A stretch of 64,000 bases of DNA from Hyphomicrobiaceae bacterium (GTDB taxonomy: Bacteria > Pseudomonadota > Alphaproteobacteria > Rhizobiales > Hyphomicrobiaceae), in assembly GCA_020638055.1 (NCBI GenBank), contig JACKJH010000003.1, forward strand, positions 186,001 to 250,000. The letters run 5' to 3'. The translations under genes and the position numbers were made by a program. The notes under the pieces are model-generated. The model made no database searches. It was not told where the DNA came from and saw only the letters and a list, made by a program, of their open reading frames with translations. The number at the start of each line of letters is the position of its first letter. Within the stretch, counting starts at the first letter, position 1. Below are positions 7,002 through 16,133 of the stretch, in pieces.

Positions 7002-9023
7002 ATGTTCAAGAAGATCCTGATTGCCAATCGTGGCGAGATCGCTTGTCGCGTCATTAAAACGGCGCGGCGCATGGGCATCCAGACGGTGGCTGTCTTTTCT
7101 GACGCCGACCGCGATGCACTGCACGTGGAGATGGCCGATGAGGCCGTGCATATAGGCCCGCCACCGGCCGCCGAATCCTACCTGGTGATGGAAAAAATCA
7201 TCGAAGCCTGCAAGGCCACGGGTGCCGAAGCAGTTCATCCAGGGTACGGTTTCCTGTCTGAGCGGGAAGCATTTCCGGTGGCGCTGCAGAAGGCGGGCAT
7301 CGTCTTCATTGGGCCAAACCCAAAAGCCATCGCCGCCATGGGCGACAAGATCGAATCCAAGAAAGCGGCCGCCGCAGCCAACGTTTCGACCGTGCCGGGT
7401 TACCTTGGCGAGATCGGCGATGCGAAAGAGGCCGTCAAGATCGCCAACGACATCGGCTACCCGGTGATGATCAAGGCCTCCGCTGGCGGTGGCGGCAAAG
7501 GCATGCGCATCGCTTACGATGCAAAGGAATGCGAAGAGGGCTTTCAACTGGCACGCTCGGAAGCAAAATCATCGTTCGGCGATGACCGGGTGTTCATTGA
7601 GAAGTTCATCGAAAACCCGCGGCATATCGAGATCCAGGTCCTAGGTGACAAGCACGGCAACATAATCTACCTGGGTGAACGCGAGTGCTCGATCCAGCGT
7701 CGCAACCAGAAAGTGATCGAGGAAGCGCCATCCCCGCTTCTGGACGAAAAAACGCGCCGCGCCATGGGCGAGCAGGCCGTGGCTTTGTCCAAGGCCGTGG
7801 ACTATGACAGCGCAGGTACCGTTGAGTTCGTTGCCGGCCAGGACAAGAGCTTCTATTTCCTGGAAATGAATACGCGGTTGCAGGTCGAGCATCCTGTAAC
7901 CGAACTCATCACAGGGATTGACTTGGTCGAGCAGATGATCCGCGTCGCTGCTGGTGAGAAGCTGTCAATGGCGCAATCCGACGTCAAGTTGAAAGGTTGG
8001 GCCGTCGAGAGCCGGATCTATGCCGAAGACCCGTTTCGTGGCTTTCTGCCTTCCATAGGCCGTCTGGTGCGATATCGACCGCCGCACGAGGGCTCGACAC
8101 CGGACGGCTTGACCGTGCGCAACGATACCGGGGTCTTCGAGGGAGGCGAGATCTCGATGTACTACGATCCCATGATCGCCAAGCTCGTAACACATGCGCT
8201 GACCCGTCAGGAGGCGATTGACGTCCAGGCTACAGCGCTCGACGCGTTCTATATCGATGGTATCCAGCACAACATTCCATTCCTGGCAGCACTCATGCAG
8301 CACCCCCGCTGGCAGAGCGGTGAGCTGTCGACAGGGTTCATCGCAGAAGAATTTCCAGAAGGGTTTGCACCACGCGCACCCGAGGGCGAGGAACTAAAGG
8401 TGCTGGCTGCCGTCGCCGCCGCCATCGATCATTTGAACAACATGCGCCGGCGCCAGATCACCCAGCAGATGGACGGGCGACAGGTTGCCTTCGCAAGCCG
8501 TCGCGTGGTTGCATTGGGTAAGACGCTGCAGCACGTGAAGGTTGAGGGTGGGCTCGACGGCCCGACCAAGGTTTCCATGCTGGAAGATGACGGCAAGGTT
8601 GTGGACACGCTTGAACTGGCCTCGCGTTGGTGGCCCGGCGAACTTGTGTGGGCAGGTGTCGTGCGCGACCAGGACGTGTGCATACAGGTGCGCCCGATCG
8701 CCAACGGCTTCGACCTTTCCTATCGCGGCATCCATACGTCTGCTCGCGTTTTCACGCTTCGCGAAGCCGAACTGGAAGCGATCATGCCGGAAAAAATTGC
8801 TGCCGACATGTCTAAGTTCCTGCTTTGTCCGATGCCGGGTCTGGTCAAGGCGATCCACATTGAGGAAGGCGCAGAGGTAAAAGCTGGTGATCCGTTGGCC
8901 GTAGTGGAGGCCATGAAAATGGAGAATATCCTGCGTGCCGAGCGCGATGGGACCGTCAAGAAAATACCAGCCAAGGTTGGCGACAGCCTTGCCGTTGATG
9001 AGGTCATCATCGAATTCGAATAG
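7002..9023 (+). CDS. pccA: Propionyl-CoA carboxylase alpha chain (biotin carboxylase plus biotin carrier)
   Basis: A 673-residue protein with the expected order: biotin carboxylase N-domain (FKKILIANRGEIACRVI), ATP-grasp domain with the glycine-rich loop KASAGGGGKGMRIA and EMNTRLQVEHPVTE, biotin carboxylase C-domain (AVESRIYAEDP), a linker/BT region, and a C-terminal biotinyl domain with EAMKMEN. The biotinylated lysine is K639, 34 residues from the end, as usual. It carboxylates biotin with ATP and bicarbonate and works with PccB (1-460). The length fits PCC/MCC alpha chains; the close pairing with pccB favours PCC. Two copies of a 108-bp tandem repeat directly follow the stop codon. Confidence 0.93.
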   Translation: MFKKILIANRGEIACRVIKTARRMGIQTVAVFSDADRDALHVEMADEAVHIGPPPAAESYLVMEKIIEACKATGAEAVHPGYGFLSEREAFPVALQKAGIVFIGPNPKAIAAMGDKIESKKAAAAANVSTVPGYLGEIGDAKEAVKIANDIGYPVMIKASAGGGGKGMRIAYDAKECEEGFQLARSEAKSSFGDDRVFIEKFIENPRHIEIQVLGDKHGNIIYLGERECSIQRRNQKVIEEAPSPLLDEKTRRAMGEQAVALSKAVDYDSAGTVEFVAGQDKSFYFLEMNTRLQVEHPVTELITGIDLVEQMIRVAAGEKLSMAQSDVKLKGWAVESRIYAEDPFRGFLPSIGRLVRYRPPHEGSTPDGLTVRNDTGVFEGGEISMYYDPMIAKLVTHALTRQEAIDVQATALDAFYIDGIQHNIPFLAALMQHPRWQSGELSTGFIAEEFPEGFAPRAPEGEELKVLAAVAAAIDHLNNMRRRQITQQMDGRQVAFASRRVVALGKTLQHVKVEGGLDGPTKVSMLEDDGKVVDTLELASRWWPGELVWAGVVRDQDVCIQVRPIANGFDLSYRGIHTSARVFTLREAELEAIMPEKIAADMSKFLLCPMPGLVKAIHIEEGAEVKAGDPLAVVEAMKMENILRAERDGTVKKIPAKVGDSLAVDEVIIEFE

Positions 9024-9070
9024 GGCGCTACCTGTGGGCATCCTCGACATCGACGGACATGCCAGCCAGG

Positions 9071-9292
9071 GCGCGCTCGGACCGAGAAACTTCGAACGCG
9101 CAAGCGTTCCAGCGCCCAAGGGGCGCCGGGCGAAAGCCCGCCCTGTCGGAGCAATTTCATTGCGTGAGACAAATAATGGCGCGCTCGGACAGAGAAACTT
9201 CGAGCGCGCAAGCGTTCCAGCGCCCAAGGGGCGCCGGGCGAAAGCCCGCCCCGTCGGAGCAATTTCATTGCGTGAGACAAATAATGGCGCGC
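9071..9292. repeat. Tandem direct repeat, 108-bp unit, two copies
   Basis: Copies at 9071-9178 and 9179-9286 differ at only a few positions; the first six bases (GCGCGC) begin a third unit at 9287. Each unit contains a hairpin (GGCG-CCGGGCGAAAGCCCG-CC type) and ends with GCGTGAGACAAATAATG. It fills the gap between the convergent pccA and LysR genes. No CTAG boundary, so it is a different class from the other repeats here. Confidence 0.93.
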
Positions 9293-9299
9293 CTGCCGG

Positions 9300-10148
9300 T
9301 TATAAAAACTTTTCTGAATGTCGCCGCAGACTCTCGAGGATCGGCTCGAAGGCTTCGTGGTCTCGCGTCTCGGGATAAACCATATAAACCGGATAGACGA
9401 ACTTGCGCGTTCTGGCGGGGCGCCGCAGTCTACCGCGCGCGATCAACCGGGACACCAGCCGTTCGGGAAAATAGCCCGTGGCAGGGTTATTTAGAAGATA
9501 TTCAAGTCCGAGCGAGCCAAGGTCGAGGTTGAGGCCGGGGTTGGTGAGCCGTGGGAAGGCGGCGGCGTGATCCTGCCTGAAGTCGGGACCCCAATCGATG
9601 AAGACGTAGTCGCTGGCGGTGCGCCGAGCCGACCCCTTTTGGCTCGTCACCATGACGAATTCCTCATCAAAAAGGTGTTCTATCGTCAGGCCGGGGGGCT
9701 GCACGGGCCGGTACATCACGGCCAAATCGAGCGTTCCTTCGACAAGCCGCTGCGTTAGCACGTGCGATAATCCAGCGCTCGCGGAGACTGCGATGTCGGT
9801 GATGTTATGTCTCAACCAGGACACCCACTTCATCAGGTAACCATCCCATAGGCTCGTGGGCGCGCCAATGGCGAGGTGGTCGCGATGCTGGTCTGAAAGG
9901 CTCACCTCCAGTTGTGCATGTTGCCATACACGAACCAGAGCCAGAGCATGTTTTTGGAATTGTTGGCCCGCGCCCGTCAGTTCCGCACCGGCCTTTGAGC
10001 GTTCAAACAATGGCCGCCCGAGCTGCTCCTCAAGGCCCTTGATGCGCGCCGACACAGTCGATTGCGTCACGTTCAATTTGCGCGCAGCCTCAATGAAACT
10101 ACCCGTTTCAGCAACCATCAGGAACGTGCGTGCGAGTGATATATCCAT
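9300..10148 (-). CDS. LysR-family transcriptional regulator
   Basis: A 282-residue regulator. The N-terminal winged helix-turn-helix is clear (MDISLARTFLMVAETGSF, AARKLNVTQSTVSARIKGLE, GRPLFERSKAGAELT), followed by the LysR effector-binding domain (residues about 90-282). It is convergent with pccA; upstream it is divergent from the histone-like gene with a gap of about 210 bp. No target operon is obvious. The start is the ATG at 10148, directly at the helix-turn-helix. Confidence 0.92.
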   Translation of the reverse strand: MDISLARTFLMVAETGSFIEAARKLNVTQSTVSARIKGLEEQLGRPLFERSKAGAELTGAGQQFQKHALALVRVWQHAQLEVSLSDQHRDHLAIGAPTSLWDGYLMKWVSWLRHNITDIAVSASAGLSHVLTQRLVEGTLDLAVMYRPVQPPGLTIEHLFDEEFVMVTSQKGSARRTASDYVFIDWGPDFRQDHAAAFPRLTNPGLNLDLGSLGLEYLLNNPATGYFPERLVSRLIARGRLRRPARTRKFVYPVYMVYPETRDHEAFEPILESLRRHSEKFL

Positions 10149-10361
10149 CGTCTAGAAGCTAAGCGCGCGTACACCAAACATTGCATGTTGCTACACATGT
10201 ATCGAAACCTTCGATAGTACGCAGCAGAAAAATCCGTTTGCACTTTGCATTGTTGTTATTTCACTTAGCATGACTCGACGTGTGTCGAGTGCATCGCCCG
10301 TTGATGTCGTTCGACAATGCGTCACGACGATGAGGGCATCACAGTAGAAGGGACGAGTTCC

Positions 10362-10661
10362 ATGAAAGCCAATGCTACGGCAAAGAAGGCAGCGAAGAAA
10401 AAGCCCGCTGCCAAGAAGACCGCAGCCAAGCGCAAGGTCGCAGCCAAGCGCAAAGTTGCAGCCAAGAAGAAACCGGTGGCACGCAAGGCTGCGGTTGCCA
10501 AGAAGGCCGCCAAGAAGAAGCCTGCCGCGCGCAAGACAGCAAAGAAGGCCGTGAAGAAGGTCTCCCGCAAGACGGCAGCCAAGAAGAAAGCCGTGCGCAA
10601 GACTGCTGCAAAGAAACCGGCCGCCAAGAAGCCCGCTGCGAAGAAGGCTGCAAAGCGCTGA
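10362..10661 (+). CDS. Histone H1-like Lys/Ala/Pro-rich nucleoid protein
   Basis: A 99-residue protein composed almost wholly of Lys, Ala, Arg and Pro in irregular KKPAAKK / AAKRKV repeats, like the C-terminal tail of eukaryotic H1 and bacterial AlgP/Hc1-type proteins. Such proteins bind DNA non-specifically and compact the nucleoid. No globular domain is present. ATG 10362 with GAAGGG upstream is preferred over the frame start at 10317, whose extra residues are acidic and unlike the family. The repeat-rich coding sequence may vary in length between strains. Confidence 0.85.
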   Translation: MKANATAKKAAKKKPAAKKTAAKRKVAAKRKVAAKKKPVARKAAVAKKAAKKKPAARKTAKKAVKKVSRKTAAKKKAVRKTAAKKPAAKKPAAKKAAKR

Positions 10662-10669
10662 TAGATCCC

Positions 10670-11059
10670 GTGTTCCTGTCTGATAGCCGTGCGCATGCGA
10701 TCTCATCACGGTTCGCAGCAGCCGCTTTCATATCTCCCTGCATGGTACTGGCCGCATTGCTGCTTGCGCAGGGGGCTTCAGCAGCGACGCTGACAAACCG
10801 GGATGCCATCGAGCATACGGTTTGGGTAACGTCGGGCGGCGGCGATAAAAATCGCACATTGAAACCGAATGAGGCCTGGGCCGACTTCTGTTTGGAGGGG
10901 TGTGTAATCCGCCTAAGCGAGGAGAAGGATGTTTCCTATCGCCTGGAAGGGGCCGATCGGGTTTCGATTGAGGATGGGTTCATCTATTATGAAAGGGAGA
11001 ATCCTGGCTTGCCGGCACAGGTTTCCCCGGCTGAAACGCCAGCGCCAGAAGGGCAGTAG
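10670..11059 (+). CDS. Small exported protein of unknown function
   Basis: About 129 residues from a GTG start 8 bp after the histone-like gene, so the two are probably cotranscribed. The N-terminal region contains a hydrophobic segment ending in LLAQGASAA, a likely signal peptide, then a short domain with TLTNRDAIEHTVWV, LKPNEAWADFCLEGCVIRL and a Pro-rich tail. Two cysteines (FCLEGC) could form a disulfide. The start is uncertain: ATG 10742 would leave too short a signal. No family was recognised. Confidence 0.6.
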   Translation: MFLSDSRAHAISSRFAAAAFISPCMVLAALLLAQGASAATLTNRDAIEHTVWVTSGGGDKNRTLKPNEAWADFCLEGCVIRLSEEKDVSYRLEGADRVSIEDGFIYYERENPGLPAQVSPAETPAPEGQ

Positions 11060-11093
11060 TGCGCGGCTAACCCTGAGCTAGGTGCTATGAACA

Positions 11094-11260
11094 CTAGTGT
11101 GGCGTCGCGCCTTAGTTGACAGACGTTGCGGCCAATGCGGAGTCAACTAAGGCGCGATAAACGCCACACTAAGCCAATGATTTTGCTAGTGGCCTTCATG
11201 TCGCGCCAAAATTGTATGCGGTTGCGGCTATCTTTCAATTTTGGCGCGACAGGCCACTAG
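11094..11260. repeat. 167-bp CTAG-bounded double-hairpin repeat, copy 2 of 3
   Basis: Same 167 bp length as the copy at 980-1146, in inverted orientation. Both hairpins are intact; differences are concentrated in the loops. Its right-hand CTAG (11257-11260) is shared with the next module, so the element opens a four-module chain reaching to 11409. Confidence 0.95.
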
Positions 11261-11409
11261 AGCGCCGATCCATTCCATCCGATCGGTGCTCTAGCCCGCC
11301 TTTCTCACGCCGGCGCGATGACGGCCGTGCCCTCATGAGAAAGGCGGGCTGGCTTTTTGTTTCTTCGCATTTTCTGCAACGAACCGGCAGGAAATTCGTC
11401 GGAAAATGC
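11257..11409. repeat. Chain of three further CTAG-type modules (B, R3, A reversed)
   Basis: Module B (11257-11294) is CTAGAGCGCCGATC...GGTGCTCTAG. Module R3 in its short form (11291-11352) runs from CTAGCCCGCCTTTCTCAC to GAGAAAGGCGGGCTGG. Module A in reverse (about 11350-11409) contains TCGCATTTTCTGC ... GTCGGAAAATGC. Neighbouring modules share the boundary tetramer. The gap lies between convergent genes; 11410-11527 shows nothing recognisable. Confidence 0.88.
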
Positions 11410-11527
11410 ACAAGCCCCCGCGCACGCGAAGTCCATGCCCAGACGCCTCTGTATGAGAGTTCAAACAGGCATAAATTGTTGTTTGCATGTTTGATGATCT
11501 GCGTCGTGTAAACAGGCTTCGGCGATG

Positions 11528-11576
11528 AGCAACAAAAATAACCCGGCTCGCTTGCCAACAAGGTGCGAGCCGGGTT
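11528..11576 (-). terminator. Terminator of lipB
   Basis: Stem AACCCGGCTCGC / GCGAGCCGGGTT (11540-11551 with 11565-11576). Read on the minus strand it is followed by ATTTTTGTTG, a U-rich tract, about 60 bp after the lipB stop. Confidence 0.8.
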
Positions 11577-11636
11577 GTACCTTTTTAGGCTACTATTCTT
11601 TGCCAGCCGCGCTGCCGCATCTGCCGTTTTGCTGAT

Positions 11637-12359
11637 TCAAGTGCCGGCCTCTTTCGAAAGCGGATCACTGGCCGTCTGAAGTTTGCCGAACGCATTTTCG
11701 AATGCCCGTATGAGTTGAATGTCGACTTCAGGCATCGCAACAAGATGACCAAGGTCCTCAAAACTGGTCACACCATGCTCGGCAATCCCGCACGGAACGA
11801 TGCCGCTGAAATGCTCAAGATCGGGATCAACGTTGATACTGAGCCCATGGTAACTTATCCAGCGCGTGAGGCGGATACCGATGGCGGCGATCTTGTCTTC
11901 CACGCCAGGTCCTCGTTCCTGCCGTGGCACCCAAACTCCGACCCGTCCATTGCGCAGCTCCCCCTTGATGTTGAAGGCGGCGAGCGTCTCAATGACGATG
12001 CGTTCGAGGGCCTGGACAAAGGCACGCACATCACCAAACCGCCGCTTTACGTCCACCATTACGTACACAACGCGCTGCCCAGGACCGTGGTAGGTGTATT
12101 GGCCGCCGCGGCCGGCAATATGAACAGGGAAGCGGTCCGGCGCGAGTAGATCGGCAGGTTTGGCGCTCGTGCCCGCCGTATAGAGCGGGGGATGTTCCAG
12201 AAGCCAGATCATTTCGGGCGCCACGCCATCAGCGATGGCTCTTACGCGCGTGCGCATCAGATCCAATGCCGCATCATACGCAACCGGTCTATCAGAGATG
12301 CACAATTCGATCGAATTGGGTGCGTTCACCTCGGCTGTGGTCATGAAGTTTTGCGCCAT
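11637..12359 (-). CDS. lipB: Lipoyl(octanoyl) transferase
   Basis: A 240-residue LipB that transfers octanoate from acyl carrier protein to lipoyl domains, including GcvH encoded at 61442-61819. Signatures are GGQYTYHGPGQRVVY, GRVGVWV, KIAAIGIRLTRW with the catalytic lysine, and FSGIVPCGI with the catalytic cysteine. The frame is open to 12527, but the extra 56 residues have no family character; ATG 12359 has AAGGGA upstream and fits the family length. It reads alone towards its own terminator. Confidence 0.95.
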   Translation of the reverse strand: MAQNFMTTAEVNAPNSIELCISDRPVAYDAALDLMRTRVRAIADGVAPEMIWLLEHPPLYTAGTSAKPADLLAPDRFPVHIAGRGGQYTYHGPGQRVVYVMVDVKRRFGDVRAFVQALERIVIETLAAFNIKGELRNGRVGVWVPRQERGPGVEDKIAAIGIRLTRWISYHGLSINVDPDLEHFSGIVPCGIAEHGVTSFEDLGHLVAMPEVDIQLIRAFENAFGKLQTASDPLSKEAGT

Positions 12360-12651
12360 TGCGGTGTCCCTTGGTGAAGCATCAGAAGCGGACAAACGAG
12401 CGCTTATCGGCTTTTTCGATGGATGACCAGATAGCCCCGATACACGTTTCATGGAATCGATAACGGACTCAAATATTCCCTCAGGGCGTCTATTTCCCAC
12501 GGCCCGCTTGCCATTGGCGCTTGCCATAGCTCGCGGGCTCTGTTAGGTGAGCGGCCTCATCTGGTCTTCGTTTGAGGACTGGAGCGCTCCGGCCCCGGTA
12601 TGTTGTCCTGATATGTTTATGCAACATGGTGTGGCCGTGACGCAATTGTAC

Positions 12652-12736
12652 GCGGTCGTGGCGGAATTGGTAGACGCGCAGCGTTGAGGTCGCTGTGGGG
12701 CAACCCGTGGAAGTTCGAGTCTTCTCGACCGCACCA
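12652..12736 (+). tRNA. tRNA-Leu (anticodon GAG)
   Basis: Acceptor arms GCGGTCG / CGACCGC, D-arm with GGCGGAATTGGTAGACGC, anticodon stem CAGCG / CGCTG around loop TTGAGGT (anticodon GAG), a long class II variable arm, T-arm with GTTCGAGTC, and a genome-encoded ACCA tail. Class II structure and anticodon agree on leucine (CUC/CUU codons). Confidence 0.96.
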
Positions 12737-12900
12737 TATTTTTTGGGAATTGGATACGTTACCCGACGCAGTCCGGGCCTAAAGGGCTTTGCGACACGCG
12801 GCGGAGGCGAGTGCGCCTCACGTTATAACCCACGGCGCTCTAGCAAAACCACAAAACCAAAGTGTCCAATCAGGCGCCAATCAGGGTTGGGCCATCCCGC

Positions 12901-13932
12901 TCACTGGCGCAACACCTCAACCTCTGTCATTTGCCCGTTAGTGACTTCAAAATCGCGGCGATAGACCTGGCCCTGCGACGTCGCCACGGCAACGTATTGG
13001 CCAGGTGAGAGAATGTGTGTGGGAAGTGCACCAACGCTTGATTTAACAGTCTGTCCTTCACGCGTCAGAATAGTCCATTGCGTGTCGGGAAGCGCTTCGC
13101 CGCCCTGACGTGTCACCAGCTTCAGCGTAATCCGCCCGGCCTTGTGGTTGACCATCGCTTCAGTGAGTTTGCCGGCCTCGACTGTGACATCGGCATCCAC
13201 AGTGGCGTTGGCATCACCAAGCCTGGAAACAATGTGGTAGATACCCGAATTTAGCCGGATAATTGTGTCGGGCTTGGCATGGCTCAGCACAGTTGCTCGC
13301 TCGCCGCGTTGATCGCGTTCATCGGTCAGAATATCGTAGTGGGCCTTGCTGGCTTCCATCGTTCCAGGAAGTGCGGCAATGCGGACGCGCAGACCGCCAG
13401 CGTTCAACACGAATGGCTCAGTCGTCTGGACACCTTTGCCCACCGTGATGCGGCGCGTCAGGTTTGCCCGGCCAAATGATGCATTAATGGCATAAGTGCC
13501 AGGCGCAAGCGCGACGACAGGGGAAGGTTCCTTGTGCTTGGCCAGCAATTTTCCCAGCGTCCCGGGGCTGTTCCCTTCCTCGAATATGCGCCAGACAACG
13601 TCTTCCCCAATACGTTGACCATCTGCGGTCAATTGTGCGGTCAGTTGAACGCGCGAGGTGTTGCCATCAGCCGAGGTCGCGTCCTGGCCTGTCGATTTGT
13701 TTTTCTTTTTGATGGTGGTTTTGCCTTCCTCCTTAGGCGCCTGCATCGGGGTGTTGAGGTCAAAGTCGGTGCTCCACCCCTCAGGCAACTGGGCAAATGA
13801 GGGTGTAACCGTGGTGAGGACAAAGCCAACCACACTCGCTACGCCAAATAGCCAGCAACGATAGCCGGAGCGTTTGCCAGGATGCGGGTCCAGCGTTGTG
13901 GATGTATGTCGTGACGAATTGGGCAGCATCAT
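12901..13932 (-). CDS. Exported repeat beta-sandwich protein, partner of the VWA gene
   Basis: A 343-residue protein with an N-terminal signal or anchor (about residues 25-48, ending VTPSFAQ). The rest is made of repeated segments of about 80-100 residues with an LxPGTYxxxASFGxxxLxRxxxVxxGxxxxExFVLxAGGLRVR pattern, like carboxypeptidase-regulatory or PEGA-type sandwiches. The last segments of the upstream VWA protein carry the same motif, so the two are related and probably form a two-gene unit (164-bp gap). A basic KKKNKS stretch follows the signal. The function is unknown; a periplasmic location is likely. Confidence 0.7.
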   Translation of the reverse strand: MMLPNSSRHTSTTLDPHPGKRSGYRCWLFGVASVVGFVLTTVTPSFAQLPEGWSTDFDLNTPMQAPKEEGKTTIKKKNKSTGQDATSADGNTSRVQLTAQLTADGQRIGEDVVWRIFEEGNSPGTLGKLLAKHKEPSPVVALAPGTYAINASFGRANLTRRITVGKGVQTTEPFVLNAGGLRVRIAALPGTMEASKAHYDILTDERDQRGERATVLSHAKPDTIIRLNSGIYHIVSRLGDANATVDADVTVEAGKLTEAMVNHKAGRITLKLVTRQGGEALPDTQWTILTREGQTVKSSVGALPTHILSPGQYVAVATSQGQVYRRDFEVTNGQMTEVEVLRQ

Positions 13933-14096
13933 TGGGTTTTACCTGGGTTGCTCTCAATGATCGTGCATCCGCTATGGGATGGGACGTGCAAGCGGGCAAG
14001 TGTGGCAATAAAAATGTGGCCGTGATGGTGGCCTTGCCGGCAACTGTTTACAATTCTTTGAGCGTCAGGGGCGAATTGCACGGACGATTGTTCTCG

Positions 14097-16133
14097 TCAT
14101 TGCTGGCCTACGGCGAACGGAGCTACGCGCGTTATCTGGCCGGCTGCCGTGGTAATGGAGCCCTCGCGCACGATTTTACCCGATCTGCACGTGAATGAAT
14201 ACGTTTCAGGATCGACAACAGCGCGGAATTTGATCTTGACCGTGCGCCACACGATCGCTCCGTCTGGCGCGCGCAACGTGCAGATGGCGTCAGTCATGGC
14301 GCCGTCGCCCGCGGTGGTGTCGAGTTCGATTTCAGATGTCTTGAGGTCTATTTCGAGCTTTTCGCTGTCGCCGGCTTCCAGACGGACATTGCGGGAAACG
14401 CGCGCGTTGTGGAGCCCTTGTTGCAGGGTGATGCGATACGTGGCTGGGGGAAGGCTTACGGTTTTGCCGGGTGAAGCCGTTGTCAGGTCGAATGTGGTCA
14501 GAGGTTTGTCAGCGTCCTGCCGTTGGATAGTGAGCAAAAGTGGATCCATCCCAGGACGCCCGCCGTTGAGCGTTGCTGTAATCTCAAGGTTGGCAAGGCC
14601 AAATTCAAAATCTTCCTTGCTCACCTCGCCAGAGCGGACGGCAACGATTCTCTGGATCGTTTCGGTTCCTGACATTGCCGATACATAGTAGCTGCCAGTA
14701 GAGAGTACGAATGAGGGTTGCGCATATGCGGAGGATGCAAGCTCTCGACGACCTCCAGGCTGGTCCGTGTCATCGATGGAAATTCGATAAACCACGCTTT
14801 TTATACTGGCTGGCCGCGTATTCAATTCAAGGCGCCCGGCTTCAAGCGGTAAAGACAGGTTCAGATCGGCGCCTGCCGTCACCGTGACCGGCGCGGATGC
14901 ATGCGCAAGGCCGTAACGGGCCACGGCACGGTAATCTCCAGGTGGCAACAATGCCTCAACCGCCTTGCCGCGCGCGATCCAAAGCGGGGTTGCCGCAGCC
15001 GTGTTCGCCATCCCAGACTTGCTCTTGGACGGCGGGTTGATTGCATCGAGGCGGATCAGTGGTTCATCAGCGTCGCTGGCAAGGCGCTTTGCACCTGTAT
15101 CAAAGCGAACGATGCCTGCATTAAGGACCATATCGAGCTTGGTGCCGCCCGCAGGTTTGATCTCTACGTTTTTGGAGACGGAGATCTTGCCACTTTTGAC
15201 CTCGACAATTTTAGGCCCGGGTTGAAGTGGGACAACGATGGAAGGCGCCACCGTTTCGTAAACAACATGATTTCCATCGGTATTCATAATGCGCCATGAC
15301 AAGGGCGTAGAAGCCTGTTTGCCACCCGCCACTAGACTTGCTGTGGCGATGAGTCGTGGTGCGCCTGTCGAGGACTGGTCATCGAGACTATTGGCCCCAG
15401 GTGCACGATCAGCCAATTGGTCAGGGCTGGAGGTCTTGGGCGCTCTGACCTTGCTGGCGACCTCGTTCAGGGCCGTAGTAACATCGTGGGGTGTCTTGGC
15501 ATTGAAGGCATAACCACCCGTCGCGCGCGATACACAGGCGATCGCCTGTGCTTCGGCTTCATCAAGGTTGATCGATATTGTGCTAATTTTCAGCCTGGGT
15601 TTGGCTGTGTGTATTGACGCTGCCATTGCACACGTATCCGCGCCGCAGTTATCCAGCCCGTCGTGGAACACCACGATGTCACCAATCTCGCCTTCCGAAA
15701 ATGTTTCAGCAGCAGCGTTAAGCCCGGCGGCAAGCGGCCCTTTGCCCCGCGGATTGAATTTTCCGAGTAGATTGTTGATTGCCGAAAGGCTGCCGCCTTC
15801 TGGAGCCACGTCAACGCTGGCAACACGGCAGCCGGGGCCAAAAGTGGCCAGGCCGACGCGATGTTTGAGGGCGAGCTGTGGCAGTACGGTTTTAATCGAT
15901 GTTGACGTGGATTCGAGCTTGCTCGTTCCGTCACTGCCAAGCCCGCCCCACATGGATCCCGAACCGTCAACCATCAACAACAACGCAGGCAGATCATCAT
16001 TGGCTTGGTGCGTACTGGCAACATCGGATTGTTGGGATATTGCCGATAACGGCACCGCCACGGCACATGCAGCCGTAATCATCAGAATGGTACAGCAACG
16101 GCCCAACGTCCGGATGGCGGATTTTGAATTCAT
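14097..16133 (-). CDS. Exported von Willebrand factor A domain protein with tandem beta-sandwich repeats
   Basis: A 678-residue protein with an N-terminal signal peptide (ILMITAACAVAVPLSAISQ). The VWA domain covers about residues 48-230 and has an intact MIDAS start, VDGSGSMWG (D56, S58, S60), and VVFHDGLDNCG further on. From about residue 260 four or five beta-sandwich repeats follow (PGDYRAVARYGLA, TGSYYVSAMSG, PATYRITLQQGLH, each leading into an xRxVxxxAGxxxxxxxxL strand). VWA domains bind metal-dependent protein ligands. Start 16133 is chosen because GGAG precedes it by 8 bp; the longer frame to 16262 has no signal at its end. It is followed by the related gene 12901-13932. Confidence 0.85.
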   Translation of the reverse strand: MNSKSAIRTLGRCCTILMITAACAVAVPLSAISQQSDVASTHQANDDLPALLLMVDGSGSMWGGLGSDGTSKLESTSTSIKTVLPQLALKHRVGLATFGPGCRVASVDVAPEGGSLSAINNLLGKFNPRGKGPLAAGLNAAAETFSEGEIGDIVVFHDGLDNCGADTCAMAASIHTAKPRLKISTISINLDEAEAQAIACVSRATGGYAFNAKTPHDVTTALNEVASKVRAPKTSSPDQLADRAPGANSLDDQSSTGAPRLIATASLVAGGKQASTPLSWRIMNTDGNHVVYETVAPSIVVPLQPGPKIVEVKSGKISVSKNVEIKPAGGTKLDMVLNAGIVRFDTGAKRLASDADEPLIRLDAINPPSKSKSGMANTAAATPLWIARGKAVEALLPPGDYRAVARYGLAHASAPVTVTAGADLNLSLPLEAGRLELNTRPASIKSVVYRISIDDTDQPGGRRELASSAYAQPSFVLSTGSYYVSAMSGTETIQRIVAVRSGEVSKEDFEFGLANLEITATLNGGRPGMDPLLLTIQRQDADKPLTTFDLTTASPGKTVSLPPATYRITLQQGLHNARVSRNVRLEAGDSEKLEIDLKTSEIELDTTAGDGAMTDAICTLRAPDGAIVWRTVKIKFRAVVDPETYSFTCRSGKIVREGSITTAAGQITRVAPFAVGQQ

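Noticed and set aside
6816..7547. Minus-strand frame of about 240 codons
   Set aside because: It overlaps the start of pccA in antisense; the composition follows the pccA codons.
8394..9227. Minus-strand frame of about 277 codons through the 108-bp repeats
   Set aside because: Antisense to pccA and then inside the tandem repeat, so its repeated peptide is an artefact.
9071..9292. Possible CRISPR array or coding tandem repeat
   Set aside because: Only two full 108-bp units without spacers; the frames through it differ by orientation and lack starts.
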